From Panulirus ornatus (Eukaryota > Arthropoda > Malacostraca > Decapoda > Palinuridae): 64,000 bases of DNA. The notes under the pieces are model-generated. The model did no database searches and was not told the DNA's origin. It was given only the letters and a program-made list of their open reading frames with translations. Below, one piece after another: positions 24,835 through 35,972 of this stretch; the stretch's first letter is position 1, and each line of letters opens with the position of its first letter. The DNA lies in assembly GCF_036320965.1 (NCBI RefSeq), contig NC_092241.1, forward strand, positions 21,208,772 to 21,272,771. The letters run 5' to 3'. The translations under genes and the position numbers were made by a program.

Positions 24835-26097
24835 AACTTATACCTTTGTAATATGAGCGCTCACTCTTATCCCCTTTTCCTTTGTACAATGGCACTATGC
24901 AAGCAATCCGCCATTCCTTAGGCACCTCACCATGAGTCAAACATACATTAAATAACCTTACCAACCAGTCAACAACACAGTCATCCCCTTTTTTGATAAA
25001 TTCCACTGGAATACCATCCAAACCCTCTGCCTTGCTGGCTTTCATCTTCCGCAAAGCTTTTACTACATTTAATTTGTTAACCAAATCATTCTCCCTAACC
25101 CTCCTACTTTGCACACCACGTCGACCAAAACACCCTATATCTGCCACTCTATCATCAAACACATTCAACAAACCTTCAAAATACTCACTCCGTCTCCTCA
25201 TATCACGACTGCTAGTTTTCACCTCCCCATTAGCCCCCTTTACTGATGTTCCCATTTGTTTCCGTGTCTTACGCACTTTATTTACCTCCTTCCGAAACAT
25301 CTTTTTATGCTCCCGAGTATATATTGATACTCTCTCATCAACACTCTCATTTGCCCTCTTTTTTTCGCCTTTTGCACATTTCTCTCGACCTCCTGCCTCT
25401 TTTTTGATACATCTCCCAGTAATTTGTATAATTTACCCGCAAAATCGTGCAAATGCCTCTCTCTTCTCTTTCACTTATAATCTTACTTCTTCATCCCACC
25501 ACTGACTATCCTTTCCAATCTGTCCACCTCACACGCTTCTCATGCCACAAGCATCTTTTGCACAAGCAATCTCTGTTTCCCTAAATACATCCCATTCCTC
25601 CCCCACTCCCCTTGCGTCCTTTGTTCTCATCTTTTTCAATTCTGTACTGACTCTCTCCTGCTACTTCCACAAGTCTCCTTCCTAAGCTCACTTACTCACA
25701 CCACTCCTTTCACCCAACATTCTCTCTTCTTTTCTGAAAACCTCTACAAATCGTCACCTTCGACTCCACAAGGTAATGATCAGACATCCCTCCAGTTCCA
25801 CCTCTCAGCACATTAACATCCAAAAGTCTCTCTTTCGCGAGCCTATCATTTAGCACGTAATCCAATAACGCTCTCTGGCCATCTCTCCCACTTCCTTTCG
25901 TATACTTATGTATATATCTCTTTTCAAACCAGGTATTCTTCACCATTTCTATTTATAACATTGAGCACCACATGTACACCAATTATTCCCTCAACTGCCA
26001 CATTACTCACCTTTCCATTCAAATCACCCATCACTATAACCCGGTCTCGTGCATCAAAACTACTAACACACTCACTCAGCTGCTCTCAAAACACTTC
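24835..26097 (-). pseudogene. RTE-like LINE R8, internal piece, strongly decayed
   Basis: On the minus strand it runs from the endonuclease domain (VFWEQLSEC region near 26095, LLDYVLNDR, GGMSDHYLVESKVTI near 25760) through the linker to the RT start (MKASKAEGLDGIPVEF, WRIACIVPLYKGKGDKSE near 24870). Several frameshifts and deletions interrupt it. It has neither 5' UTR nor 3' end. It is more diverged from consensus than R2, R5 or R15, hence older. Confidence 0.85.
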
Positions 26098-26106
26098 AAA
26101 TGTGAG

Positions 26107-26750
26107 CTTCAGTGAAGGGGGCGAGTAGGGAGGTGATAACAAGTAGTGGTGATGTGAGAAGGAGATGGAGTGAGTATTTTGAAGGTTTGTTGAATGTGTT
26201 TGATGATAGAGTGGCAGATATAGGGTGTTTTGGTCGAGGTGGTGTGCAAAGTGAGAGGGTTAGGGAAAATGTTTTAGCAAACAGAGGAGAGGTAGTAAAA
26301 GATTTGCGGAAGATGAAAGCCGGCAAAGCTGCGGATTTGGATGGTATTGCAGTGGAATTTATCAAAAAATGGGGTGACTGTATTGTTGTCTGGTTGGTAA
26401 GGTTATCTAATGTATGTATGACTCAGGGTGAGGTGCCTGAGGATTGGCGGAATGCGTGCATAGTGCCATTATACAAAGGCAAAGGGGATAAAAGTGAGTG
26501 CTCAAATTAAAGATGTATAAGTTTGTTGAGTATTCCTGGTAAATTATATGGAAGGGTATTGATTGAGAGGGTGAAGGCATGTACAGGGCATCAGATTGGG
26601 GAAGAGCAGTGTGGTTTCAGAAGTGATAGAGTATGTGTGGATCAAGTGTTTGCTTTGAAGAATGTATGTGAGAAATACTTAGGAAAGTAAATGGATTTGT
26701 ATGTACCATTTATGGATCTAGAGAAGGCATATGATAGAGTTGATAGAGGT

Positions 26751-26752
<2 letters not shown>
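26107..26752 (+). pseudogene. RTE-like LINE R9, internal piece
   Basis: Starts at SVKGASREVITSSGDVRRRW and continues through MKAGKAADLDGIAVEF and WRNACIVPLYKGKGDKSECSN to a stop at 26508 (TAA in place of the Tyr codon of NYRG). It then continues to [16 protein letters not shown], where (TC)n replaces it. It lies head to head with R8 with only ~10 bp between them. Confidence 0.88.

Positions 26753-26831
<79 letters not shown>
26752..26831. repeat. (TC)n microsatellite
   Basis: About 40 uninterrupted TC units starting inside the GCTCTG of the R9 coding frame. The only TC array in the window. Confidence 0.97.
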
Positions 26832-26834
<3 letters not shown>

Positions 26835-27254
26835 AGGAACACCAGCATATGCCTGAGCTGCTTCAAGTGCTCTGGTCTAATGTACTCCAGGTCCGACGTG
26901 ACAATAGCCTTGCATGTCTCTCTGATTGGCAGTTGGGTTGTGCTCCCGTGGTAACCATAAACTTAATATAATTACGTGTTATAACATGGCTACAATGATC
27001 CAATATCCTTCCTGTCATTCATCCTCTTTAGCTGAAATATGAATTAGGCTCTTATCAATAATTTTCAGATAATAGAAGTTAAGAATGTATCATAAATGAT
27101 GTGTTGCCACTGATGACATTTTAGAATTTAGACATTATGTTCAAGTATTATGCATTGTCGGTGGAGACTTGGCCCAGCCAGCATCATCTGAACACATCAA
27201 TATTCACAGACTCGTATACCTTGTATACAGTTCTAGTGTCAGATACACTTGCTG
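26832..27254. other. Unassigned sequence
   Basis: No motif or repeat recognised. It ends where the 39-bp array begins. Confidence 0.45.
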
Positions 27255-30200
27255 AAGACCAGGACTGTCAGGCTACCTTCCCTACAAGGTCTGCATGGCT
27301 ACGGCTGCCAGGCTACCTCCCCCACAAGGTCTGAAGGGCAAGGGCTGCCAGGCTACATCCCCACAATTTCTGCAGGGCCATCGCTGCCAGGCTACCTCCC
27401 CAACGAGGTATGCAGGGCCAGAACTGCCAGGGTACCTCCGCAACAAGGTCTGCAGAGCCATGGCTGCCAGGATACCTCCCTCACAAGGTCTGCGGGACTA
27501 AGGCTGCAAGGCTTCCTCCCTCAAAGGGTCTGCAAGGCCAGGGCTGCCACGCTACCTCCTCAGCAACGTCTGAAGGTCCAGGGCTGCCGAGCTACCTCCC
27601 CACAACTTCTGCACAACTAGGACTGCAAGGCTACTTTTCCACAAGTTCTGCAGGGCCAGGATTGCCAGACTACCTCCCCAACAAGATCTGCAGGGCCAGA
27701 ACTGCCAGGGTACCTCCCCAACAAAGTCTGCAGAGCCAGGGCTGCCAGTTCGCTTCCCCTCAAGATCTTCAGGGCCAGGGCTGTCAGGCTACCTTCCCTA
27801 CAAGGTCTGCAGGACCAAGGCTGCCAAGCTACCTTCCCCAAAGGTCTGAAGGGCCAGGACTTCCAGGCTGAATTCCCCACAAGGTCTGCAGAGCTGGGGA
27901 TGGCAGGCTACCTTTCCCACAAGATCTGCACGGCCTAGGCTGCCAGGCTATCTCTCAACAAGATTTGCAGGGCCAGGGCTGCCAGGCTACATCCCCAAAA
28001 GCTCTGCAGGGCCATCGCTGCCAAGCTACCTCTCCCAAAGGTCAGCAGGGCCAGGACTGCCAGGCTGAATCCCCCACAAGATCTGCAGGGCCAAGGCTGC
28101 CAGACTACCTCCCAAGTAGAGGTCTGCAGGGCCAGTTCTGCCAGGCTACCTCCCTCAAAATGTTTGCAGGGCCATGGCTGTCAGGCTACCTCCCTAACAT
28201 AGTCTCCTGGGCAAAGGCTGCCAGGATACCTCCCCAAAAGTTCAGAAAGGCCAGGGCTGCCAGGCTGCCTCCCCCCATGTTATGCAGGATCAGGGCTGTC
28301 AGGATTCCTCCCCAATAAGGTCTGCTGGTCCAGGGTTGCCGGGCTACCTCCCTGCAAGGTCTGCAGGTCCAGTACTGCCAGGCTACCTCTCCACACGTTC
28401 TGCACTGCCAGGGCTGCTAGGCTACCTTTCCACAAGGTCTACGTGGCCAGGGTTGCCAGGCTTCCTTTCCACAAGGTCTGCAGGGCCAGGGTTGCCAGGC
28501 TGCCTCCCCCACAAGGTCTGCAGGGCCAAGGCTGCCAAGCTACCTCCCCCAAATGTCTGCAGGGCCAGAACTGCCAGACTGAATCCCCCACAAGGTCTGC
28601 AGGGCCAGGGATGGTGGGCTACCTTTCCCACAAGATCTGCACGGTCTAGGCTGCCAGGTTACCTCCACAAAAGGTCTGCAGACCTAGGGCAGCCAGGCTA
28701 CCTCTTCACAAGGTCTGTAGGGCCTGGGCTGCCAGGTTACATCCCCACAACATCTGCAGGTCCAAGGCAGTCAGGCTAACTCCCTAACATAGTCTCCGGG
28801 GCAAAGGTTGCCAGGCTACCTCCCAACAAGAGGTCTGCAGGGCCAGTTCTGCCAGGCTACCTCCCCAACAGTGTCTGCAAAGCCATAGTTTTCAGGCGAC
28901 CTCCCCAACACAGTCTGGGCAAAGGCTGCCAGGCTACCTCCCCAAAAGTTCAGAAAGGCCAAGGCTGCGAGGCTACCTCCCCACAAGTTATGCAGGATCA
29001 GGGCTGTCAGGCTACTTCCTCAATAAGGTCTGCAGGTTCAGGGTTGCCAGGCTACCTCCCCACAAGGTCTATAGGCCCAGAACTGCCAGGCTACCTCTCC
29101 ACAAGTTCTACACTGCCGGGGCTGCCAGGCTACCTTTCCACGTGGTCTACGTGGCCAGGGTTGCCACAAGGTCTGCAGGGCCAAGGCTGCCACGTTACCT
29201 CCCCAAAGGCCTGCAGGGCCAGGACTGCCAGACTGAATCCCCAACAAGGTCTGCAGGGCCAGAGATGGCAGGCTACCTTTTCCACAAGATCTGCACGGCC
29301 GAGGCTGCCAGACTACCTTTGCACAAGGTCTATAGACCCAGGGCTGCTAGGCAACCTCTCCACAAGATTTGCAGGGCCAGGGCTGCCAGGCTACATCCCC
29401 ACAAGATCTGCAGGGCCAAGGCTACCAAGCTACCTGCCCGAAGGTCTTCAGGGCCAGGACTGCCAGGCTGAGTCCCGTACAAGGTCTGTAGGGCCAGGGT
29501 TGTCTGGCTACCTCCCCACAAGAGATCTGCAGGGCCATGGTAGTCAGGCTACCTCCCTAACATAGTCTCCTGGGCAAAGGCTGCCAGCCTATCTCCCCAA
29601 AAGTTCAGAAAGGCCAGGGCTGCCAGGCTGCCTCCCCACAAGATATGCAGGATCAGGGCTGCCAGACTACCTCCTCACAAGGTCTGCCGGGTTAGGGCTG
29701 CAAGGCTCCCTCCACCATAAGGTCTGCAGGGCTTGGGCTGCCATGCTACCTCCTGCACAAAATCTTCAGGGCCAGAGCTGCCAGTTTACCTCTCAACAAG
29801 GTCTGCAGAGTCAGGGCTGCCAGGCTACCTCCTCCATAAGTTGTACAGGACAGGGTTGCCAGGCTACCTTCTCAACAGGGTCTGCAGAGTCAGAACTACC
29901 AGGCTATCTCCCCACTAGATCTGCTAGGCTATTGCTACCAGGCTATCTCCCCACTAGATCTGCTAGGCTATTGCTACCAGGCTATCTCCCCCATAAGGTC
30001 TGCAGGGCCAGGGATTCCATGTTACTTCCGCACAACTTCTGCAGGGCCAGGGCTGCCAGGGTAACTCTCCGCAAGTTCTGCAGGGCCCGGGCTGCCAAGC
30101 TACATCACCCACAATGTCTGCAGGGCCATGGCTGTCAGACTAGCTCCCCCACATAGTCTTCAGGGTAAAGGCGGCCAGGCTACTTCCCCAAAAGTTCAGA

Positions 30201-32600
30201 AAAGCCAAGGATGCTAGGCTGCCTCGCCAGAAGATATGTAGAACTAGGGCTGCCAGGCTACCTCCCCACAAGGTCTTCAGGGCCAACCCTGCCAAGCTAC
30301 CACCCCAAAGTTCTGCATGGCCAAGACTGCCAGACTTAATCCCCCACAAGGACTTTAGGATGGCAGGCTACCTTTCCCACAAGATCTGCAGGGCCTGGGC
30401 TGCCAGGCTACCTCCCCACAAGGTTTACAGGGCCAGAACTGCCGGATTACCTCCTCACAAGGTGTGCAGGGCCAGGACTACCAGACTACATCCCCACAAG
30501 ATCTGCATGGCCAAGGCTGCCAACTGCCAGATTACCTCCTCACAAGGTCTGCCGTGCCACTACTGCCAGGCTGAATCCCCCACAAGTTTTGTAGGGCCAG
30601 AGCTGCCAGGTTACCTACCAAGCAGAGGTTTGCACGGGCAGGGATGTCAGCTACCTCCCCAACAATGTCTGCAGGGCTGTCAGGTTACCTCCCACACATA
30701 GTCTTCAGGACGAAGGCGGGGAGGCTACTTCCCCAAAAGTTCAGATTGGCCAAGGCTTCCAGGCTACCTCCCCAGAAGGTCTGCAGGGCTAGGGCTGCAA
30801 GGTTACCTCCTCCACAAGGTCTGCAGGGCCAGGGCTGCCATGCTACCTCCCACACAAAGTCTGCAGGGCCAGAGCTGCCGGTTTACCTCTCAACAAGGTC
30901 TACATGGCCAGGGCTGCCAGGCTACCTCCTCCATAAAGTGTACAGGACAGGACTGCCAGGCTACCTCCTCGACAAGGTCTGCAGGGCCAGAACTACCAGG
31001 TTACTTCCTCACTAGATCTGCATAGCTATTGCTGCCAGGATATCTTTCTCCATAAGGTCTGCAGGGCCAGGGATGCCATGTTACTTCCGCACAAGGTCTT
31101 CGGGGCCAGGGCTGGTAGGCTACCTTTCCCACAAGATATGCAGAGCCTGGGCTGCCAGGCTACCTCACCACAAGGTCTGCAGGGCCAGAGCTGCCAGATT
31201 ACCTCACCACAAGATCTGCAGAGCCAGGGCTGCCAGGCTACCGCTCCACAAGATCAGCAGGGCCAGGGCTGCCAGGCTACATCCTCACAAAATCTGTAAG
31301 GCCAAGGCTGCCAAGCTACGTTCTTGAAAGGTCTGCAGGGCCTGGTCTGTCAGGCTCCCTCCCGCACAATATCAGCAGAGCCAGAACTACCAGTTTACCT
31401 CCCCACAAGGTCTGCCTGGCCAGGGCTGCCAGGCTACCTCCTCCATAAGGTGTGCAGGACAAGGCTGCCAGGCTACTTCCCCGACAAGGTCTGCAGGGCC
31501 AGAACTACCAGGCTAGATCCCCACTAGATATGCAGGGCTATTGCTACCAGGCTAGATCCTCCATAAGGTCTGCAGGTCCAGGGCTGGCAGGATCTTTCCC
31601 GCAAGATCTGCAGGGCCAGGGCTGCCAGGCTACCTCCCCCAAAGGTCTGCAGGGCCAGGACTGCAGGCTGAATTCCCCACAAGGTCTGCAAGGCCAGGGC
31701 TGCCAGGCTACCACCCCACAAGAGGTCTGCAGGGCCAGGGTTGGCAAGTCACCTCTCCACAAGGTCTACTGGGCCAGGGACCTTAAGGCTACCTCCTACA
31801 TATGGTGTGCAGGGCCAGGAATGCCAAGCTGCTTCCGCACAAGCTCTGCAGAGCCAGGTCTGCTAGGCTACCATTTCCACAAGGTCTGCAGGGCCAGGGT
31901 TACAAGGCTACCTCCCCACAAGGTCTGCAGGGCAAGGGCTGCCAGGCTATCTCTCCACAAGGTCTGCCGGGCCATGGCTGTCAGGCTACCTCCTCCATAA
32001 GGTGTGCAGGACAGGGCTGCCAGGCTAACTACCCGACGAGGTCTGCAGGGCTAGAACTACTAGGCTACCTCCCTACTAGACCTGCAAGACTACTGCTGCC
32101 AAGCTATCTCCCCATAAGGTCTGCAGGTCCAGGGCTGGCAAACTATATTTCCCAATAGGTCTGCAGACCGAGGGATGCCAAGCTACATCCACACAAGGCC
32201 TGTAAGGCCAGGGCTGCCAGGCTACCTCCCCACAAGGTCTGCATTGCAGGGCTGACAAGCCACCTCCCCACAAGGTCTGCAGTGCTTGGGCTGCCAGGCT
32301 ACCTCCCCACAAGGTATGCAGAGCCAGGCCTGTCAGGCTACCTTTCACACAAGATTTACAGGGCCAGGGCTGCCAGGCTACCGCTCCACAAGTTCTGTAG
32401 GGCCAGGGCTGCCAGGTTATCTCCCTCACGAGCTCTGCAGGGCCAAAGCTGTCAGGCTACCTACCCCACAAGGAGTGCAGGGCCAGGGATGCCAAGCTAC
32501 CTCCCCAACAATGTCTGCAGTGCTAGGGCTGCCAGGCTACATCCCCACAAGTTCTGCAGGTTAAGGCTGCCAAACTTTCCTTTCAACAAGGCCAGCAGGG
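27255..32600. repeat. 39-bp minisatellite, about 135 copies
   Basis: Unit of about 39 bp made of CACAAGGTCTGCAGGGCC followed by AGGGCTGCCAGGCTACCTCCC. Units differ by substitutions and by 1-9 bp indels (for example an added AGAG in CAAGAGGTCTGCAG, or a missing CCAGG). Most units contain a PstI site (CTGCAG). Since 39 is a multiple of 3, one + frame gives a 13-residue repeat (GLQGQGCQATSPQ) and stays open for up to ~190 codons until an indel shifts it. This is not evidence of a gene: frames switch repeatedly and there is no conserved start or end. Confidence 0.95.
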
Positions 32601-32779
32601 ATCATGTGAAGCCCCTGACAGACAGAACCTGAAATCATTTTAGGTCCAGCTGGGAAAACATGCACACGCTCACGTCGAGCAAGAGTCAGGTAAAAATTTC
32701 TTAGGGTGGAAGGATTATCGAAATTACGTACAAATACTCAGTGTCACTTGAAGGTGTTGGCGCCTGGATCAGGCCAAGT
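32601..32779. other. Short unassigned spacer
   Basis: Non-repetitive sequence between two minisatellites. Confidence 0.4.
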
Positions 32780-33540
32780 ACCACACTGGTTGTCTGACAT
32801 CATTGCCAGGAGCCCATACTGGTTGTCTGGTGCTGTTAGCACCCTTTACTCACATTCTCACACTTCCTCTGGTAAACCTATTAGGTCTGACTTGTCTCTC
32901 CATACTGGTACTGTGAACCACTCGCTTTACTTACCATAGGTATCTGGGAACCTCGCTTGTTGGAACGCACCTGTTAGTCCAGTGACATCAACCTGTTGCT
33001 CATTGTTGGTTCACTGGGAACTTCGCTTATTAGCACACTCCAGTTATCCGAGAAAATTACCTTCCTCTCCACACAGGTCCTCTGGTGACATTACCTTTCC
33101 ACACAGGTTCTCTGGTGACATTACCTTTCTCTCCACACAGGTCCTCTAGTGACATTACCTTCTCTCCACACTGGTCCTCTGGTGACATTACCTTCCTCTC
33201 CACACAGGTCCTCTGGTGACAATACCTTTCTCTCCACATAGGTCCTCTGGTGACATTACCTTCTCCACACAGGTCCTCTGGTGACATTACCTTTCCCTGC
33301 GCACTTTTCCTCTGGTGACATTACCTTATTCTCCACACAGGTCCTCTGGTGACATTACCTTATTCTCCACACAGGTCCTCTGGTGACATTACCTTATTCT
33401 CCACACAGGTCCTCTGGTGACATTACTTTCCTCTCCACACTGGTCTTCTTGGGACATTACCTTCCTCTCAAAACTGGTTGTCTGGGGACATTATTTTCCT
33501 CTCTTTACAGGTTCCACATTGTTCCCTAGGAACCTCCCTT
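32780..33540. repeat. 34-bp minisatellite with decayed flanks
   Basis: Core units at 33056-33440 have CTCCACACAGGTCCTCTGG then TGACATTACCTT, spaced about 33-36 bp. Relatives with CACACTGGTTGTCTGG or CATACTGGTTGTCTGG occur at 32785-32830 and again at 33430-33500, so the array edges are older and more diverged than its centre. About 11 good copies. Confidence 0.85.
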
Positions 33541-34237
33541 TTTACCCTACATTATCCCTCATGACTCTCAGCTACCGTCCAACACTGCTGCCCTGGCACC
33601 CTTCATTCCGCTTGCCCTTTGCTGACTCCCAGACTTAGTCTCATCTGCTTTCCTTCAATGTCCACTTAGTTCCTAGCTTGATGTCCCCATACTTTACCGC
33701 CTCATCTGCCTATCAACTTTACGTCTAGAAGGCCCTCGGCTGATGGTCTCATACTCGTTCGTAAAGTACTTCACATTGTGCCTCATTTTTCCCTGGCCTG
33801 GACTAGTCAAAAACAAACTGCTTCTTCGAGTTCTTACATCTGGAGTTCTGGAGTACTGTGTTATTTTTGTCTTCAGAAGAAGTTCACTTACCTCCTTGAG
33901 AGGGGTCGTAAGCTGCCACCTAATACTTTACTCTGAGTTTGACAAGACTCATGAGACAATTGAAGTTGCCTGCATGTAATCCCTTGAGAAGCTTGGTTCC
34001 CGCTTCAGACCTTAACACAGTCAGGTATTTCAGGAATTTTTGTTCCGTTTTGTACAACGATCGGCAATTTTACCTCATAAGAAAGTTTCATCTGCAAGGG
34101 ATGTCTGCAACTTGAGGTTGGCTGCGCCCATTTCAAGTTTGAATTGGTCTATGAATCTGGCATATGAGGCAGGAAAGGTTACTAAGGTGGAATATGTTGA
34201 TGTTTCATAGAGGAAAAATCTGCAATGTAGCACTCAC
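33541..34237. other. Unassigned sequence
   Basis: The longest frame (33743-33979, 78 codons) has no recognisable motif. No repeat seen. Confidence 0.45.
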
Positions 34238-34562
34238 CACAGAAGCTCTTGGGATACTGGGGGGGTATTACTATGGTAGGACAGCAACCCTGGAGGCTCC
34301 TGGTATGGTGGAGGTTACTGCTATAGTGTGGCAGCAACCCTGGAGGCTCCTGGTATGGTGGAGGTTACTGCTATAGTGTGGCAGCAACCCTGGAGGCTCC
34401 TGGTATGGTGGAGGTTACTGCTATAGTGTGGCAGCAACCCTGGAGGCTCCTGGTATGGTGGAGGTTACTGCTATAGTGTGGTAGCGACCCTGGAGATTCC
34501 TGGTATGGTGGAGGTTACTGCTATAGTGTCGCAATAGCCCTAGAGGCTCCTGGTATGGTGGA
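34238..34562. repeat. 50-bp tandem repeat, about six copies
   Basis: GCAGCAACCCTGGAGGCTCC starts at 34331 and at 34381, then 34431, giving an exact 50-bp period. The rest of the unit reads TGGTATGGTGGAGGTTACTG and CTATAGTGTG. The middle copies are identical; the first (from 34238) and the last (to 34562) are diverged. Confidence 0.95.
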
Positions 34563-35040
34563 CTTTGACAAAGCAATGAAAATATCTTTGGGAAAAAAAT
34601 CATAAATGAAAAGATATTGAGTAATATTTCGTATCTCCTGAAAATATTGGAGCACTAGTATAAGTTAGAAATTACCGTATTTTATTTTTCCACGTCATAT
34701 ATCTTGAGTTTACTTCAGCAATTACCTATACATCCTTTCTCTCTCAGGTATTAACTTCTCTCTCCATATATAAAAACAAAGTTTAAAGCTTCTTTTAAGT
34801 TATAGTACAAATCTGGAATTTCCGAATTATTGTGAGATGCGTCGTCTACTGAGCAACGCTTAATGATATTCCCATCAAGTGTCAACGGCAAGTCTGACAA
34901 CAGCAGCCAAAACCTTCGTGTCAGGTGTCAACAGCTGGTCTCACAACAGGAGCAGCCAAGACTTTCCTGCTAAGCGTCCAAACACGTTTTCCACTATATC
35001 TTAATGTTGAGTATATGTTATGTCTTTATATATGTGTGAA
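34563..35040. other. Unassigned sequence with one small direct repeat
   Basis: Around 34880-34980 GTGTCAACGGCAAGTCTGACAACAG is followed about 50 bp later by the similar GTGTCAACAGCTGGTCTCACAACAG, each then followed by AGCAGCCAA (a diverged duplication). Otherwise nothing recognised. Confidence 0.5.
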
Positions 35041-35121
35041 ATGATGAGAATAATATCAACAATGATAATAATGGTAATGATAATAATCGTAATAAAAATG
35101 ATGATAATAATGACATTCATG

Positions 35122-35173
<52 letters not shown>

Positions 35174-35288
35174 TAATAATAATGATAATAATGATAATAA
35201 TAATAATGATAATAATAATAATAATAACAATAATAATAATAATGATAATAATGATAATAATAATAATGATAATAATAATAATAATAAC

Positions 35289-35359
<71 letters not shown>

Positions 35360-35417
35360 TAATAATAATAATGATAATGATGATAATAATAATAATGATA
35401 ATAATAATAATAATAAC

Positions 35418-35483
<66 letters not shown>

Positions 35484-35493
35484 GATAATAATG

Positions 35494-35560
<67 letters not shown>

Positions 35561-35571
35561 TAATAATAATG

Positions 35572-35603
<32 letters not shown>

Positions 35604-35709
35604 GATAATATTGATAATAATAGTAATGAGAATAACATCAACAATGATAACAATGATAATGATGATCATAATGCTAATGATGATAATAACGATGATAAGA
35701 GTAATAATG

Positions 35710-35776
<67 letters not shown>

Positions 35777-35892
35777 TAATAATAGTTATAATAACAATAA
35801 TAATAATATTAAGAATAATGATAATAATAATGATAGTGATAATAATGATAGTGATAATAATAATAGTAATAATAATATTAATAATAATAATG

Positions 35893-35972
<80 letters not shown>
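35041..35972. repeat. (AAT)n microsatellite with AATG and AAC variants
   Basis: About 930 bp of AAT trinucleotides with regular ATG, AAC and AGT interruptions. Blocks recur in it (for example the AACAATAATAATAATAATG block near 35226, 35286, 35355 and 35416). Open frames of poly-Ile or poly-Leu on both strands are artefacts. The right end runs directly into the first base of RTE copy R10. Confidence 0.96.

Noticed and set aside
27255..32600. Mucin-like or collagen-like repeat protein gene
   Set aside because: Frame shifts every few hundred bases, no signal peptide, no flanking exon, and unit indels are not in multiples of three.
32706..32939. 77-codon frame with repeated YWLSG
   Set aside because: Part of the decayed edge of the 34-bp minisatellite.
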